Assembly (NCBI GenBank): GCA_964558465.1
Contig: CAZLEF010000023.1
Span: 25,983-89,982 of the forward strand
Source: JACJYC01 sp964558465
GTDB taxonomy: Bacteria; Bacteroidota; Bacteroidia; Chitinophagales; Saprospiraceae
Length of the DNA stretch: 64,000 nt
Direction of reading: 5' to 3'
Shown in pieces: positions 51,722 to 59,360 of the stretch. The position numbers and the translations under genes were made by a program. Each line of letters opens with the position of its first letter. Position 1 is the stretch's first letter. Below the pieces are notes generated by a model. It searched no databases and was not told where the DNA came from. It worked only from the letters and a program-made list of their open reading frames with translations.

Positions 51722-52288
51722 ATGAAACGTATCGCCATTTTTGCATCCGGAACAGGGAGCAATGCCCAAAAAATAATTGAATACTTCGAAGGAAACAACC
51801 GGGTCCGGGTTGATCTGGTTGTTTCCAATAAAGCCGATGCGCCCGTACTGGAGATCGCCAGACGCCACGGCATCGATACGTTCCATATCAATAGGTCCCA
51901 ATTTTATGAAACGGAAGAAATCCTGACCGAACTGCGCAAAAGATCAATAGACCTGATCGTGCTGGCCGGGTTTTTATGGTTGGCGCCGGCCTATCTGGTC
52001 AGGGCTTTCCCAAATCAGATCATCAACATTCATCCTGCCCTCTTGCCGAAATTCGGCGGAAAAGGAATGTATGGCATCCATGTTCATCAGGCAGTTAAAG
52101 ATGCCGGAGAATCCAGGACGGGAATAACCATCCACTTTGTCAATGAAAAATACGACGAAGGCAGGATCATTTTTCAAGCCGGCTGCGATATTTACCCGGA
52201 AGATTCCGTGGAGAGTATAGCCTTAAAGGTCAGGCAATTGGAACATGCACATTTTGCACCGGTCATTGCACAACTTTTGGAGGATTAA
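51722..52288 (+). CDS. purN: phosphoribosylglycinamide formyltransferase PurN
   Basis: The third enzyme of de novo purine synthesis, moving a formyl group from 10-formyl-THF to GAR. The 188-residue protein has RIAIFASGTGSNAQKIIEYF at the N-terminus, VLAGFLWLAPAYLVRAFP, the catalytic Asn-His in NIHPALLPKFGGKGMYG, and the catalytic Asp in FVNEKYDEGRIIFQ. The length and motifs match PurN. The frame is open seven codons further up to 51701, but the ATG at 51722 gives the family start. It is transcribed alone, behind the DUF4837 gene. Confidence 0.96.
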   Translation: MKRIAIFASGTGSNAQKIIEYFEGNNRVRVDLVVSNKADAPVLEIARRHGIDTFHINRSQFYETEEILTELRKRSIDLIVLAGFLWLAPAYLVRAFPNQIINIHPALLPKFGGKGMYGIHVHQAVKDAGESRTGITIHFVNEKYDEGRIIFQAGCDIYPEDSVESIALKVRQLEHAHFAPVIAQLLED

Positions 52289-52374
52289 ACACGTTCAAAA
52301 CGTGTATTTTGGCATTGTCGTGCTGAATGCTTTATAATCCAAAACCGGTTTGTCTAATTTCAAACACCTACATT

Positions 52375-54378
52375 ATGGTTAAGAAACTGCTCGTATTCGT
52401 GATAAGTCTTGCATTTGTTTCAGGTATGCAGGCCCAGGATGGCAATTGGAAAAAACTCCGCAAAACAGGCGATCAATTCATGGCGGAAGGCAATTATTTT
52501 GAAGCGGCTCAGGCTTATGAAAAAGCCTGGGAGAAAAAACAAAGTAAAAAAGAGTTGATCTATCAGGCGGCAGAAGCCTATTACCTGGTCAAAGATTATC
52601 GGAAAGCTGCCGAATCGTACCAGCATATTCAGGATGATAAAGATCAGGACCCCCTGTTATTGCTGCGTTATGGCCGAAGCCTCAAACAAGACGCCCAATA
52701 CGACCAGGCAATAGATCAGTTCCAAAAACTGGCCGATACCTATACCGGGCCGGATAAAGCCATTCTCCAGGAAATTCTCGATACCGAGATCAAAGGCGCC
52801 AAACTGGCTGCCCAATTGGCGCCTTTGACGGACAGAGGCATCGAACTGACTTTTCCCGGAAAAGGGGTAAACTCGGACGCCAATGAGTTTTCAGCGTTCC
52901 CGATCACCGAAGATTTGCTTTATTTTTCTTCTACCATGGGAGGCCCCGCCCGGATTTACAGCTCCCAGCGGCAGGGCAATACCTGGGCAAAAGCCAGCCC
53001 TCCGGGCAATTTTCCGGTCATCCAGAATGGTCAATATGCCAACGGTGTGATGGCCCCCGACGGCGAGCGCTTTTATTTTACGATCTGCAGCGACGGTCAA
53101 TGGAATGACCGGTCAACAAGATGTGAAATATTCGTCATCAAACGGAACGGAGCAGCCTGGTCGCAACCCGAACGCCTGCCGGATTATATCAATGCCGCCG
53201 GTATTACCGCCACCCAGCCGTTCCCGGTTCACATCGCAGGCCAGGAGTACCTGTACTTTGTCTCCAACCGCGAAGGCGGCCGCGGCGGACTGGATATCTG
53301 GTACACCACCCGCGACCTGGGCGCCAATACCAATGACTTTACTTTCCCGGTCAACCTTGGCCCTACCATCAATACCCTTGGCGACGAAATGACGCCCTAT
53401 TTCAACCTTGAAGAAGGGACCCTCTATTTTGCCTCCAACGGCCACGAAACCATCGGCGGGTTTGATATTTTTAAAGCCCGCGGCGAAGAAACCGCCTGGA
53501 GTCAGATGGAAAATGCAGGCCTTCCTTTGAATTCGAGCGCTGACGATTACGGATATGTTATGTTTGCTTCCAAAAGCGGAGGGTTCCTGACTTCCAACCG
53601 TGCTTTCGGCGGAGAAAAAAACAATACCCGCCATTTCGACCTGCTTGAATTCGCCATTGGAGGCCGCAGGATCACGCTGAAGGGAAATGTGTACGACAAA
53701 ATTTCCGGCGAACTGATGAGCAATGTCAGTGTGACCCTGTACCAGGTTTTTGACGATGGTTCGACCAATATGCTGACCGCCAGGGATTTTCCAAACGGGA
53801 GTTATCTTTTTGAGATTTTGCCCAACCGGCAATTCCGGGTAGAGGTGAAGAAACCGGGATACAGCCCGGAGGTGTATTCCTTCAGGACGGATGATCCGAA
53901 TTCCTTTACTTATGGCCAGCCGGTCTTTCTCAATCTGGGCGACGAAATGACCGATACCAACGAACCTGTTGCAGGAACGGGACGTGATAACCGACCTGTA
54001 AATGACCGCCCGGGCAACCCCGTTCGCCCAACCGCCGAACCTGGTACTACCTACACTGCAAGGGGTACGGCGCCTAAAGATAACCTGGAATACACAACGA
54101 CCGCGCCTAAGCACAACGGGGTTTATTTCAAAATTCAATTGGCCGCAGTCAAACAATACAAACCGGGCCACGCCAAATTTGCCAAAGTGGAAAGCCTCGG
54201 CAGGGTTGATACAGAAGAACTCATTGGCTCAGGCTTGGTTCGGGTATTGTTAGCCGACTTTTTTTCCGAATCGGACGCCAGGGATGCGCTCGGACAGGTC
54301 AAGTCTGGTGGGTTCCCGGAAGCTTTTATCGTCAAATACGAGGACGGGGTCCGGTATGGTAAAGTGAATTTAAAATAA
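52375..54378 (+). CDS. PorE-like envelope protein with SPOR-like C-terminus
   Basis: A secreted protein of about 667 residues. Signal peptide KLLVFVISLAFVSGMQAQ, then TPR-like helical repeats (about 25-130: GNYFEAAQAYEKAWEKKQ, YDQAIDQFQKLADTY), a PD40/WD40 beta-propeller (about 155-425, with LYFSSTMGG, LYFVSNREGGRGGLDIWY, LYFASNGHETIGGFDIFKA), a carboxypeptidase-regulatory Ig-like domain (about 430-520: LKGNVYDKISGELMSNVSVTL), a linker, and a C-terminal domain (about 590-667) with YFKIQLAAVKQYKPGH and VLLADFFSESDARDALGQV that resembles SPOR. The TPR-propeller-CRD order is that of PorE, the T9SS protein tying the PorKLMN complex to peptidoglycan, but PorE ends in an OmpA domain. The start at 52375 leads directly into the leader. 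Confidence 0.78.
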   Translation: MVKKLLVFVISLAFVSGMQAQDGNWKKLRKTGDQFMAEGNYFEAAQAYEKAWEKKQSKKELIYQAAEAYYLVKDYRKAAESYQHIQDDKDQDPLLLLRYGRSLKQDAQYDQAIDQFQKLADTYTGPDKAILQEILDTEIKGAKLAAQLAPLTDRGIELTFPGKGVNSDANEFSAFPITEDLLYFSSTMGGPARIYSSQRQGNTWAKASPPGNFPVIQNGQYANGVMAPDGERFYFTICSDGQWNDRSTRCEIFVIKRNGAAWSQPERLPDYINAAGITATQPFPVHIAGQEYLYFVSNREGGRGGLDIWYTTRDLGANTNDFTFPVNLGPTINTLGDEMTPYFNLEEGTLYFASNGHETIGGFDIFKARGEETAWSQMENAGLPLNSSADDYGYVMFASKSGGFLTSNRAFGGEKNNTRHFDLLEFAIGGRRITLKGNVYDKISGELMSNVSVTLYQVFDDGSTNMLTARDFPNGSYLFEILPNRQFRVEVKKPGYSPEVYSFRTDDPNSFTYGQPVFLNLGDEMTDTNEPVAGTGRDNRPVNDRPGNPVRPTAEPGTTYTARGTAPKDNLEYTTTAPKHNGVYFKIQLAAVKQYKPGHAKFAKVESLGRVDTEELIGSGLVRVLLADFFSESDARDALGQVKSGGFPEAFIVKYEDGVRYGKVNLK

Positions 54379-54429
54379 CCCGGCTAATGAAGGACAATCC
54401 CCTGTAAAAACACCTTCTCTTCATTTCGT

Positions 54430-54476
54430 TTTTCCGCGCCTGCCTTCGGGCTTTTCTCAGCGGCAGGCGCGGAAAA
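54430..54476. terminator. 15-bp perfect hairpin between PorE-like gene and thrS
   Basis: TTTTCCGCGCCTGCC (54430-54444) and its exact complement (54462-54476) enclose a 17-base loop. It is probably a terminator of the PorE-like gene; the stem starts with T and ends with A runs, so it would also end leftward transcripts. It ends 57 bases before the thrS -7 box. Confidence 0.55.
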
Positions 54477-54532
54477 CCTCCTTTGATTCAATTCTCTTTA
54501 TTTCGCAGGCTTAAATTCTTGCCAAAATCCCC

Positions 54533-54540
54533 TAATTTTG
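54533..54540 (+). promoter_or_regulatory. -7 promoter box of thrS
   Basis: TAATTTTG matches TAnnTTTG about 52 bases ahead of the thrS ATG. No -33 TTG at normal spacing. Confidence 0.45.
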
Positions 54541-54592
54541 CGCCTCCGGAACTAATTTTTCATTTGAATCCTTAAGGAATAAAATAAATTCC

Positions 54593-56512
54593 ATGATCAA
54601 CATCCGCTTCCCTGACGGTCAGGTCAGGTCGTACGAAAAAGGCGTATCGGCAATGGACATTGCGCTGTCGATCAGCGAAGGCCTTGCGCGAAATGTGTTG
54701 TCGGCAAAAATCAACGGCGAGGTTTGGGACGCGAACAGGCCCATCCATCAGGACGCATCCGTCCAGTTGCTCACCTGGAACGACGTCGAAGGCAAAGCCA
54801 CTTTCTGGCATTCCTCCGCTCACCTGATGGCTGAAGCGCTCGAAGCGCTTTACCCCGGCATAAAATTTGGTACCGGCCCGGCTGTTGAAAACGGCTTTTA
54901 TTACGACGTTGATCCCGGCGACCGCGTAATCTCGGCGGATGATTTCCAGAAGATCGAAGATAAAATGCTGGAACTGGCCCGCAACAAAAACGACTATGAC
55001 CGCAAAGAAGTGAGCAAGGCCGACGCCATTCAATATTTTAAGGAAAAAGGCGACGAATACAAACTTGAACTCCTGCAAGACCTGGAGGACGGGCAAATCA
55101 CCTTTTACCAGCAGGGCAATTTTGTGGACCTTTGCCGCGGCCCGCATATTCAGAATACCGACCGCATCAAGGCCGTAAAACTGATGAAAATAGGCGGCGC
55201 GTACTGGCGCAACAACGAGAAAAACAAGCAGTTGACGCGGGTGTACGGCATTACTTTCCCCAAACAAAAGGAACTGACGGATTACCTTGAATTACTGGAG
55301 GAAGCCAAAAAACGGGACCACCGCAAACTGGGGGCCGAACTCGAGTTGTTCATGTTCTCCGAAAAAGTGGGCCCAGGCTTGCCCATTTGGCTGCCAAAAG
55401 GTACTCGTCTCCGGGAACGCCTGATGAATTTCCTGAAAACCGAGCAGGAAAAGCGTGGATACCAACTGGTCATTACCCCGCATATCGGTCAAAAACAGCT
55501 CTACGTCACTTCCGGGCATTGGGAAATGTATGGTAAGGATAGCTTCCGGCCCATCAGCACGCCCAAGGAAGGGGAGGAGTTTATGCTCAAACCCATGAAC
55601 TGCCCCCACCACTGCGAAATTTTTGCCAACCGGCCCCGGTCATACAAGGAATTGCCGCTGAGAGTCGCCGAATTCGGTACGGTCTACCGCTACGAACAGA
55701 GCGGAGAATTACACGGCCTTTCCCGTGTCCGCGGGTTCACCCAAGACGATGCCCATTTATTCTGCACCCCCGACCAGCTCAAGGAAGAATTCCTCAACGT
55801 GCTCGACCTCACGACGACGGTCATGGACAAAATGGGCTTCGGCGATTTCACAGCTCAGATCTCCCTGCGCGATCCGGATAACCCCGGAAAGTATATCGGG
55901 TCGAAAGAAAACTGGGAAAAAGCCGAGCGCGCTATCATCGAAGCCGCGGCAGAAGCCGGCCTGAAAACGGTGACGGCCCTGGGTGAAGCCGCTTTTTACG
56001 GCCCCAAGCTCGATTTTATGATCAAGGACGCCCTTGGCCGCCAGTGGCAATTGGGCACCATCCAGGTGGACTACAACCTGCCCGAACGCTTCCAGTTGGA
56101 ATATATCGGCCCCGACAACCAGCCCCACCGCCCCGTCATGATCCACCGGGCGCCATTTGGCTCCATGGAGCGGTTCATCAGCATCCTGATCGAACATACC
56201 GGCGGCAAATTCCCGCTCTGGCTCACGCCCGACCAGTTTGCCGTGTTGCCCATCAGCGACAAGTACAACGAACAGGCCAAAAACGTGGAGCGACTGCTCG
56301 GCGCCTACGATATCCGCGGATTTGTGGACGACCGCAGCGAAAAGATCGGCCGCAAGATCCGCGATACGGAAATGAAAAAGGTGCCTTTTATGCTGATCAT
56401 TGGTGAAAAGGAAGCCGAAACCGGAGAAGTTGCCGTGCGCAGGCAGGGAGAGGGCGATATCGGAACGATGTCGGTGGAGGCGTTTGTTACTTATTTTAAA
56501 GGGTTGCTTTAG
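54593..56512 (+). CDS. thrS: threonine-tRNA ligase
   Basis: Threonyl-tRNA synthetase, charging tRNA-Thr in the cytoplasm. The 639-residue protein has all four domains: TGS (about 1-62: INIRFPDGQVRSYEKG), the editing domain (about 75-225, with the HSSAHLMAEALE and YVDLCRGPH-type FVDLCRGPH motifs for hydrolysing Ser-tRNA), the class-II catalytic core (about 245-535, with KPMNCPHHCEIF, zinc Cys and His, and MIHRAPFGSMERF), and the anticodon-binding domain (about 540-639: YDIRGFVDDRSEKIGRKIRD). No part is missing. A regulator gene follows after 48 bp. There is no E. coli-like thrS operator that I can recognise. Confidence 0.98.
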   Translation: MINIRFPDGQVRSYEKGVSAMDIALSISEGLARNVLSAKINGEVWDANRPIHQDASVQLLTWNDVEGKATFWHSSAHLMAEALEALYPGIKFGTGPAVENGFYYDVDPGDRVISADDFQKIEDKMLELARNKNDYDRKEVSKADAIQYFKEKGDEYKLELLQDLEDGQITFYQQGNFVDLCRGPHIQNTDRIKAVKLMKIGGAYWRNNEKNKQLTRVYGITFPKQKELTDYLELLEEAKKRDHRKLGAELELFMFSEKVGPGLPIWLPKGTRLRERLMNFLKTEQEKRGYQLVITPHIGQKQLYVTSGHWEMYGKDSFRPISTPKEGEEFMLKPMNCPHHCEIFANRPRSYKELPLRVAEFGTVYRYEQSGELHGLSRVRGFTQDDAHLFCTPDQLKEEFLNVLDLTTTVMDKMGFGDFTAQISLRDPDNPGKYIGSKENWEKAERAIIEAAAEAGLKTVTALGEAAFYGPKLDFMIKDALGRQWQLGTIQVDYNLPERFQLEYIGPDNQPHRPVMIHRAPFGSMERFISILIEHTGGKFPLWLTPDQFAVLPISDKYNEQAKNVERLLGAYDIRGFVDDRSEKIGRKIRDTEMKKVPFMLIIGEKEAETGEVAVRRQGEGDIGTMSVEAFVTYFKGLL

Positions 56513-56560
56513 TCCCGGATGTTTTGCGAAAATTCGCTGCAAAACCAGTAACTTCGCCCG

Positions 56561-58051
56561 ATGAGCGCAAAATCCCAAAACGAGCGGATCATTTTCGGGC
56601 TAAAGGTGAAGCAACTCCGCCAGGAGCGCGGTTTGTCGTTTGCCGAACTGGCCGAACAAACCCAGATGTCCATTTCTTACCTCAATGAAATAGAGAAAGG
56701 GAAAAAATACCCCAAAGAAGATAAAGTGGATATTCTGGCGGCCGCCCTCGGGGTCGAACCCACCCAGTTGACCTCTCTTGAACTCGAACGCAACCTGGCG
56801 CCGGTTAACGACCTGCTTCAATCCAACTTCCTTAACGAATTGCCGCTCGACTTGTTCGGCATCGAACTTTCCAAGGTGGTGGAGATCATCGCCAACGCGC
56901 CTCTGAAGGTGGGAGCATTTATCTCTACCCTGTTAGAATTGTCGCGGAATTATGCCTTGCACGAGGAGCATTTTTATTTCGGCGCCTTACGGTCGTTTCT
57001 GGAGTTGAACCACAACTATTTCCAGGGGATTGAAGACAGCGTTGCGGATTTTTGCCAGATCCATCACGTGCCGGAAGAACGACCACTGAGGGCCGAATGG
57101 CTGGCAAACGTGCTGGAGGAAAAGTTCGGTTACAGGATCGTTCCGGCCGGCCTGGACGCCTACCCCGACCTGCGCGATTTCCGGGCTGTTTTTTTGCCCG
57201 AAACCCGGGAATTGCTTCTGAACAGCAAACTGAGCCCGTTGCAGAAATCCTTCCAGTTCGGCAAAGAACTGGGCTTTCAGGTCATGCATAAAACCGAACG
57301 AGCCTATACCTCCTCATTGCTCCGGCCGCGGGATTTTGAAGAGGTACTCAACCACGCGCAGGCCACGTATTTTTCGGTTGCTCTGCACATGCCGTTGAAA
57401 CCGTTTGTGGAAGAAGTCCGCGCTTTTTTTGCCAAATCCCGCTGGGACGGCGACGCGCTGCTGGCCATTATGCGCCGGTACGAGGTTTCGCCGGAGATGT
57501 TTTTCCATCGTCTGACCAACGTCCTGCCCAGGTTCCTGAACCTGCCAAAATTGTTTTTCCTCCGTTTTTTGCACGATCCGGAAAAAGACCTGTTCGAGAT
57601 CGACCGCGAGTTGCACCTCAGCCGGCGGCACCATCCGCACGGCAACGCTCTGCTCGAACACTACTGCCGGCGGTGGGTGTCGCTGTCGCTGCTCAAGGAT
57701 TTGCGCAATATGCAGTTGGCCGGGAAATTCGCCGATACACTTGCGGGCGCACAGCGATCTCGCTTCCTGGGGGCCGAGGATGAATACCTCTGTTTTACCT
57801 TGGCCCGGCCGGCCTATCCCTCCCCCAACAGGAACGTGAGCGTCACCCTTGGCCTCCTGGTCACGCCCGAACTGAAAGAGACGATCCGGTTCTGGAACGA
57901 CCCCGCCATCCCGGTCCGCGACGTGAACCAGACCTGCGAGCGCTGCCCCCTCACCGATTGCGCCGAACGGGCGGCCCCGGCGACGGTATATGAGAAGCGG
58001 GAGAAATACCGGCGCATACAGGGGCTGCTGGAGGAACTGGGGGGCTTATGA
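56561..58051 (+). CDS. XRE-family regulator of ScfR/PrpR (RamB) type
   Basis: A 496-residue transcription factor. Residues 10-65 are an XRE helix-turn-helix (LKVKQLRQERGLSFAELAEQ, YLNEIEKGKKYP). The central part (about 150-330) follows the M78/IrrE-like layout, but where active peptidases have H-E-x-x-H this protein reads F-G-K-E-L-G-F-Q-V, so no zinc is bound. The C-terminal half corresponds to the short-chain fatty acyl regulator domain (DUF2083) and ends with C459-E-R-C462-P-L-T-D-C467; in mycobacterial PrpR a comparable Cys set holds an Fe-S cluster and the protein senses short-chain acyl-CoA. Those roles are plausible here. No propionate or acetate genes are adjacent; thrS is 48 bp upstream. 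Confidence 0.85.
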   Translation: MSAKSQNERIIFGLKVKQLRQERGLSFAELAEQTQMSISYLNEIEKGKKYPKEDKVDILAAALGVEPTQLTSLELERNLAPVNDLLQSNFLNELPLDLFGIELSKVVEIIANAPLKVGAFISTLLELSRNYALHEEHFYFGALRSFLELNHNYFQGIEDSVADFCQIHHVPEERPLRAEWLANVLEEKFGYRIVPAGLDAYPDLRDFRAVFLPETRELLLNSKLSPLQKSFQFGKELGFQVMHKTERAYTSSLLRPRDFEEVLNHAQATYFSVALHMPLKPFVEEVRAFFAKSRWDGDALLAIMRRYEVSPEMFFHRLTNVLPRFLNLPKLFFLRFLHDPEKDLFEIDRELHLSRRHHPHGNALLEHYCRRWVSLSLLKDLRNMQLAGKFADTLAGAQRSRFLGAEDEYLCFTLARPAYPSPNRNVSVTLGLLVTPELKETIRFWNDPAIPVRDVNQTCERCPLTDCAERAAPATVYEKREKYRRIQGLLEELGGL

Positions 58052-58063
58052 AAGGTTCCATTG

Positions 58064-59290
58064 TCAGTTCCCCAACCCAAGCGGCCGCCATTGCACCCAG
58101 ATATTGGTCCCTGTGGGGTCCTGGGCGGTAATATCCACCTTCCAGAATTCGCCTTTTGCTACGGGAAGGGTAAACGAATTCACGTCGGCGTTAGACCAGG
58201 CCGTGGCGCCGGCCCTGATTTCCGATTCGGTAAAAGCGGCATCCGGGCTGGTAAACCCTTCGGCCCGGATCTTGTTGGCGCCGGTAACGGTTAGCCGCAC
58301 CACCACAAAACCGTCGGTCGGGGCCTGATAAACTGTGCCCGGACTCCTGTTTTCCCAGACCCCTGCTATCCTGACGGTGCCATTAACTTGAAGGGTGGCT
58401 TCGGGATTGATCGTGCCGATTCCGATATTGCCTGCGGTGTTCACGCTCAGCGCCGAAATGTCTGTACCTCCTCTGAAAAGAGATAATCCGTTATTGGCAT
58501 CCAATCCGATCCTTCCTCGTTCTGTTCCTCCCTTGAAAAAACGGAAATAAGCGCCGGACTGAGCGCCAAAATCGGGCCTGTCGATCCTTAATAAACCACT
58601 GTTCAAATGGAGTTTTTCCTCCGGGGCCGAAAGCCCGATGCCGATATTACCTTGCCGCGTGATGATCATTGCAGGTTCAAAAGAAGGGCTTGGGTCGCGG
58701 TAAAATACCGCAACGGGTTGATTTCCGGCTGTTTTGGTCACCGTAAAAGCCGGAGTTCCGTCGCCTTTGACTACGGATAAGCCCGCAACAGGATCGGCTG
58801 TTCCGATCCCCACATTGCCGCTGGTATAATGAATTCCATTCGGGTTATCCGCCCATTGCGAGGCCGCGCCTGCGTTTCCTGCAAAGAGCGCATACGGTAC
58901 GCTGAGCAGTTGGGTTGTTCCCATGATCAAAAAAGGAGGCGCTCCGCCGGGCGGGATCAGACCCACCTGGATCCAGTAATTATTGCCCGCCCAATCGATA
59001 GCGGCCAGGTTGGAACCCGTCTGGACGACGCCACCGCCTATTTTCAGCGTGAAAAGGCCAAATTCATTGGTTTCCACGCCATTATGGACTTCGGCGTACA
59101 CAGCCGTTCCTGAAACCCCGCCCTGTCGGATAATGATCTGTATATCAATAAAAGCGTTGGCGATGACGCTTGAGCCGTTCCTCGCGATGGCCTGGTATTG
59201 AAAAAAGGGCGGAGGCGTTACCTGGGCGACGAGGATTGGGGCCTGAAGAAGCGCCAGGAGCGGGAATAAAATAAAAAAGTTGTTTTTCAT
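58064..59290 (-). CDS. secreted tail-fibre-like repeat protein
   Basis: A 408-residue exported protein with leader MKNNFFILFPLLALLQAPILVAQ. The N-terminal domain (FQYQAIARNGSSVIANAFIDI, AVYAEVHNGVETNEFGLFTLKIG, LLSVPYALFAGNA) is a common unnamed module of Bacteroidota secreted proteins. The middle has three G-N-V/I-G-I-G-x-x-x-P repeats (about residues 163, 211 and 289), a pattern typical of tail-fibre stalks ending in an S74 peptidase, though no S74 motif is present here. The C-terminal domain reads FVVVRLTVTGANKIRAEGFT and EFWKVDITAQDPTGTNIWVQW. Likely a surface fibre. It is last in a leftward group of four genes and convergent with the ScfR-like gene, 12 bp apart. Confidence 0.72.
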   Translation of the reverse strand: MKNNFFILFPLLALLQAPILVAQVTPPPFFQYQAIARNGSSVIANAFIDIQIIIRQGGVSGTAVYAEVHNGVETNEFGLFTLKIGGGVVQTGSNLAAIDWAGNNYWIQVGLIPPGGAPPFLIMGTTQLLSVPYALFAGNAGAASQWADNPNGIHYTSGNVGIGTADPVAGLSVVKGDGTPAFTVTKTAGNQPVAVFYRDPSPSFEPAMIITRQGNIGIGLSAPEEKLHLNSGLLRIDRPDFGAQSGAYFRFFKGGTERGRIGLDANNGLSLFRGGTDISALSVNTAGNIGIGTINPEATLQVNGTVRIAGVWENRSPGTVYQAPTDGFVVVRLTVTGANKIRAEGFTSPDAAFTESEIRAGATAWSNADVNSFTLPVAKGEFWKVDITAQDPTGTNIWVQWRPLGLGN

Positions 59291-59360
59291 GACGGCCGGA
59301 ATTTAAAAATTATGGACTTAAGTTAGGACGAACTGGCGGACAGGGACCCTGCGTTTTCAT

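Noticed and set aside
53113..54171. A 352-codon leftward open frame opposite the PorE-like gene
   Set aside because: It lies inside a gene with clear domain order and has no leader or motif of its own.
54379..54592. T-box or tRNA-like leader regulating thrS
   Set aside because: The hairpin is a simple inverted repeat upstream of the -7 box, so it would not be in the thrS transcript; no T-box core sequence is seen.
56561..58051. ImmA/IrrE-type metalloprotease toxin-antitoxin or phage regulator
   Set aside because: The HExxH residues are absent and the C-terminal half fits the ScfR/PrpR regulators instead; no phage or toxin genes nearby.
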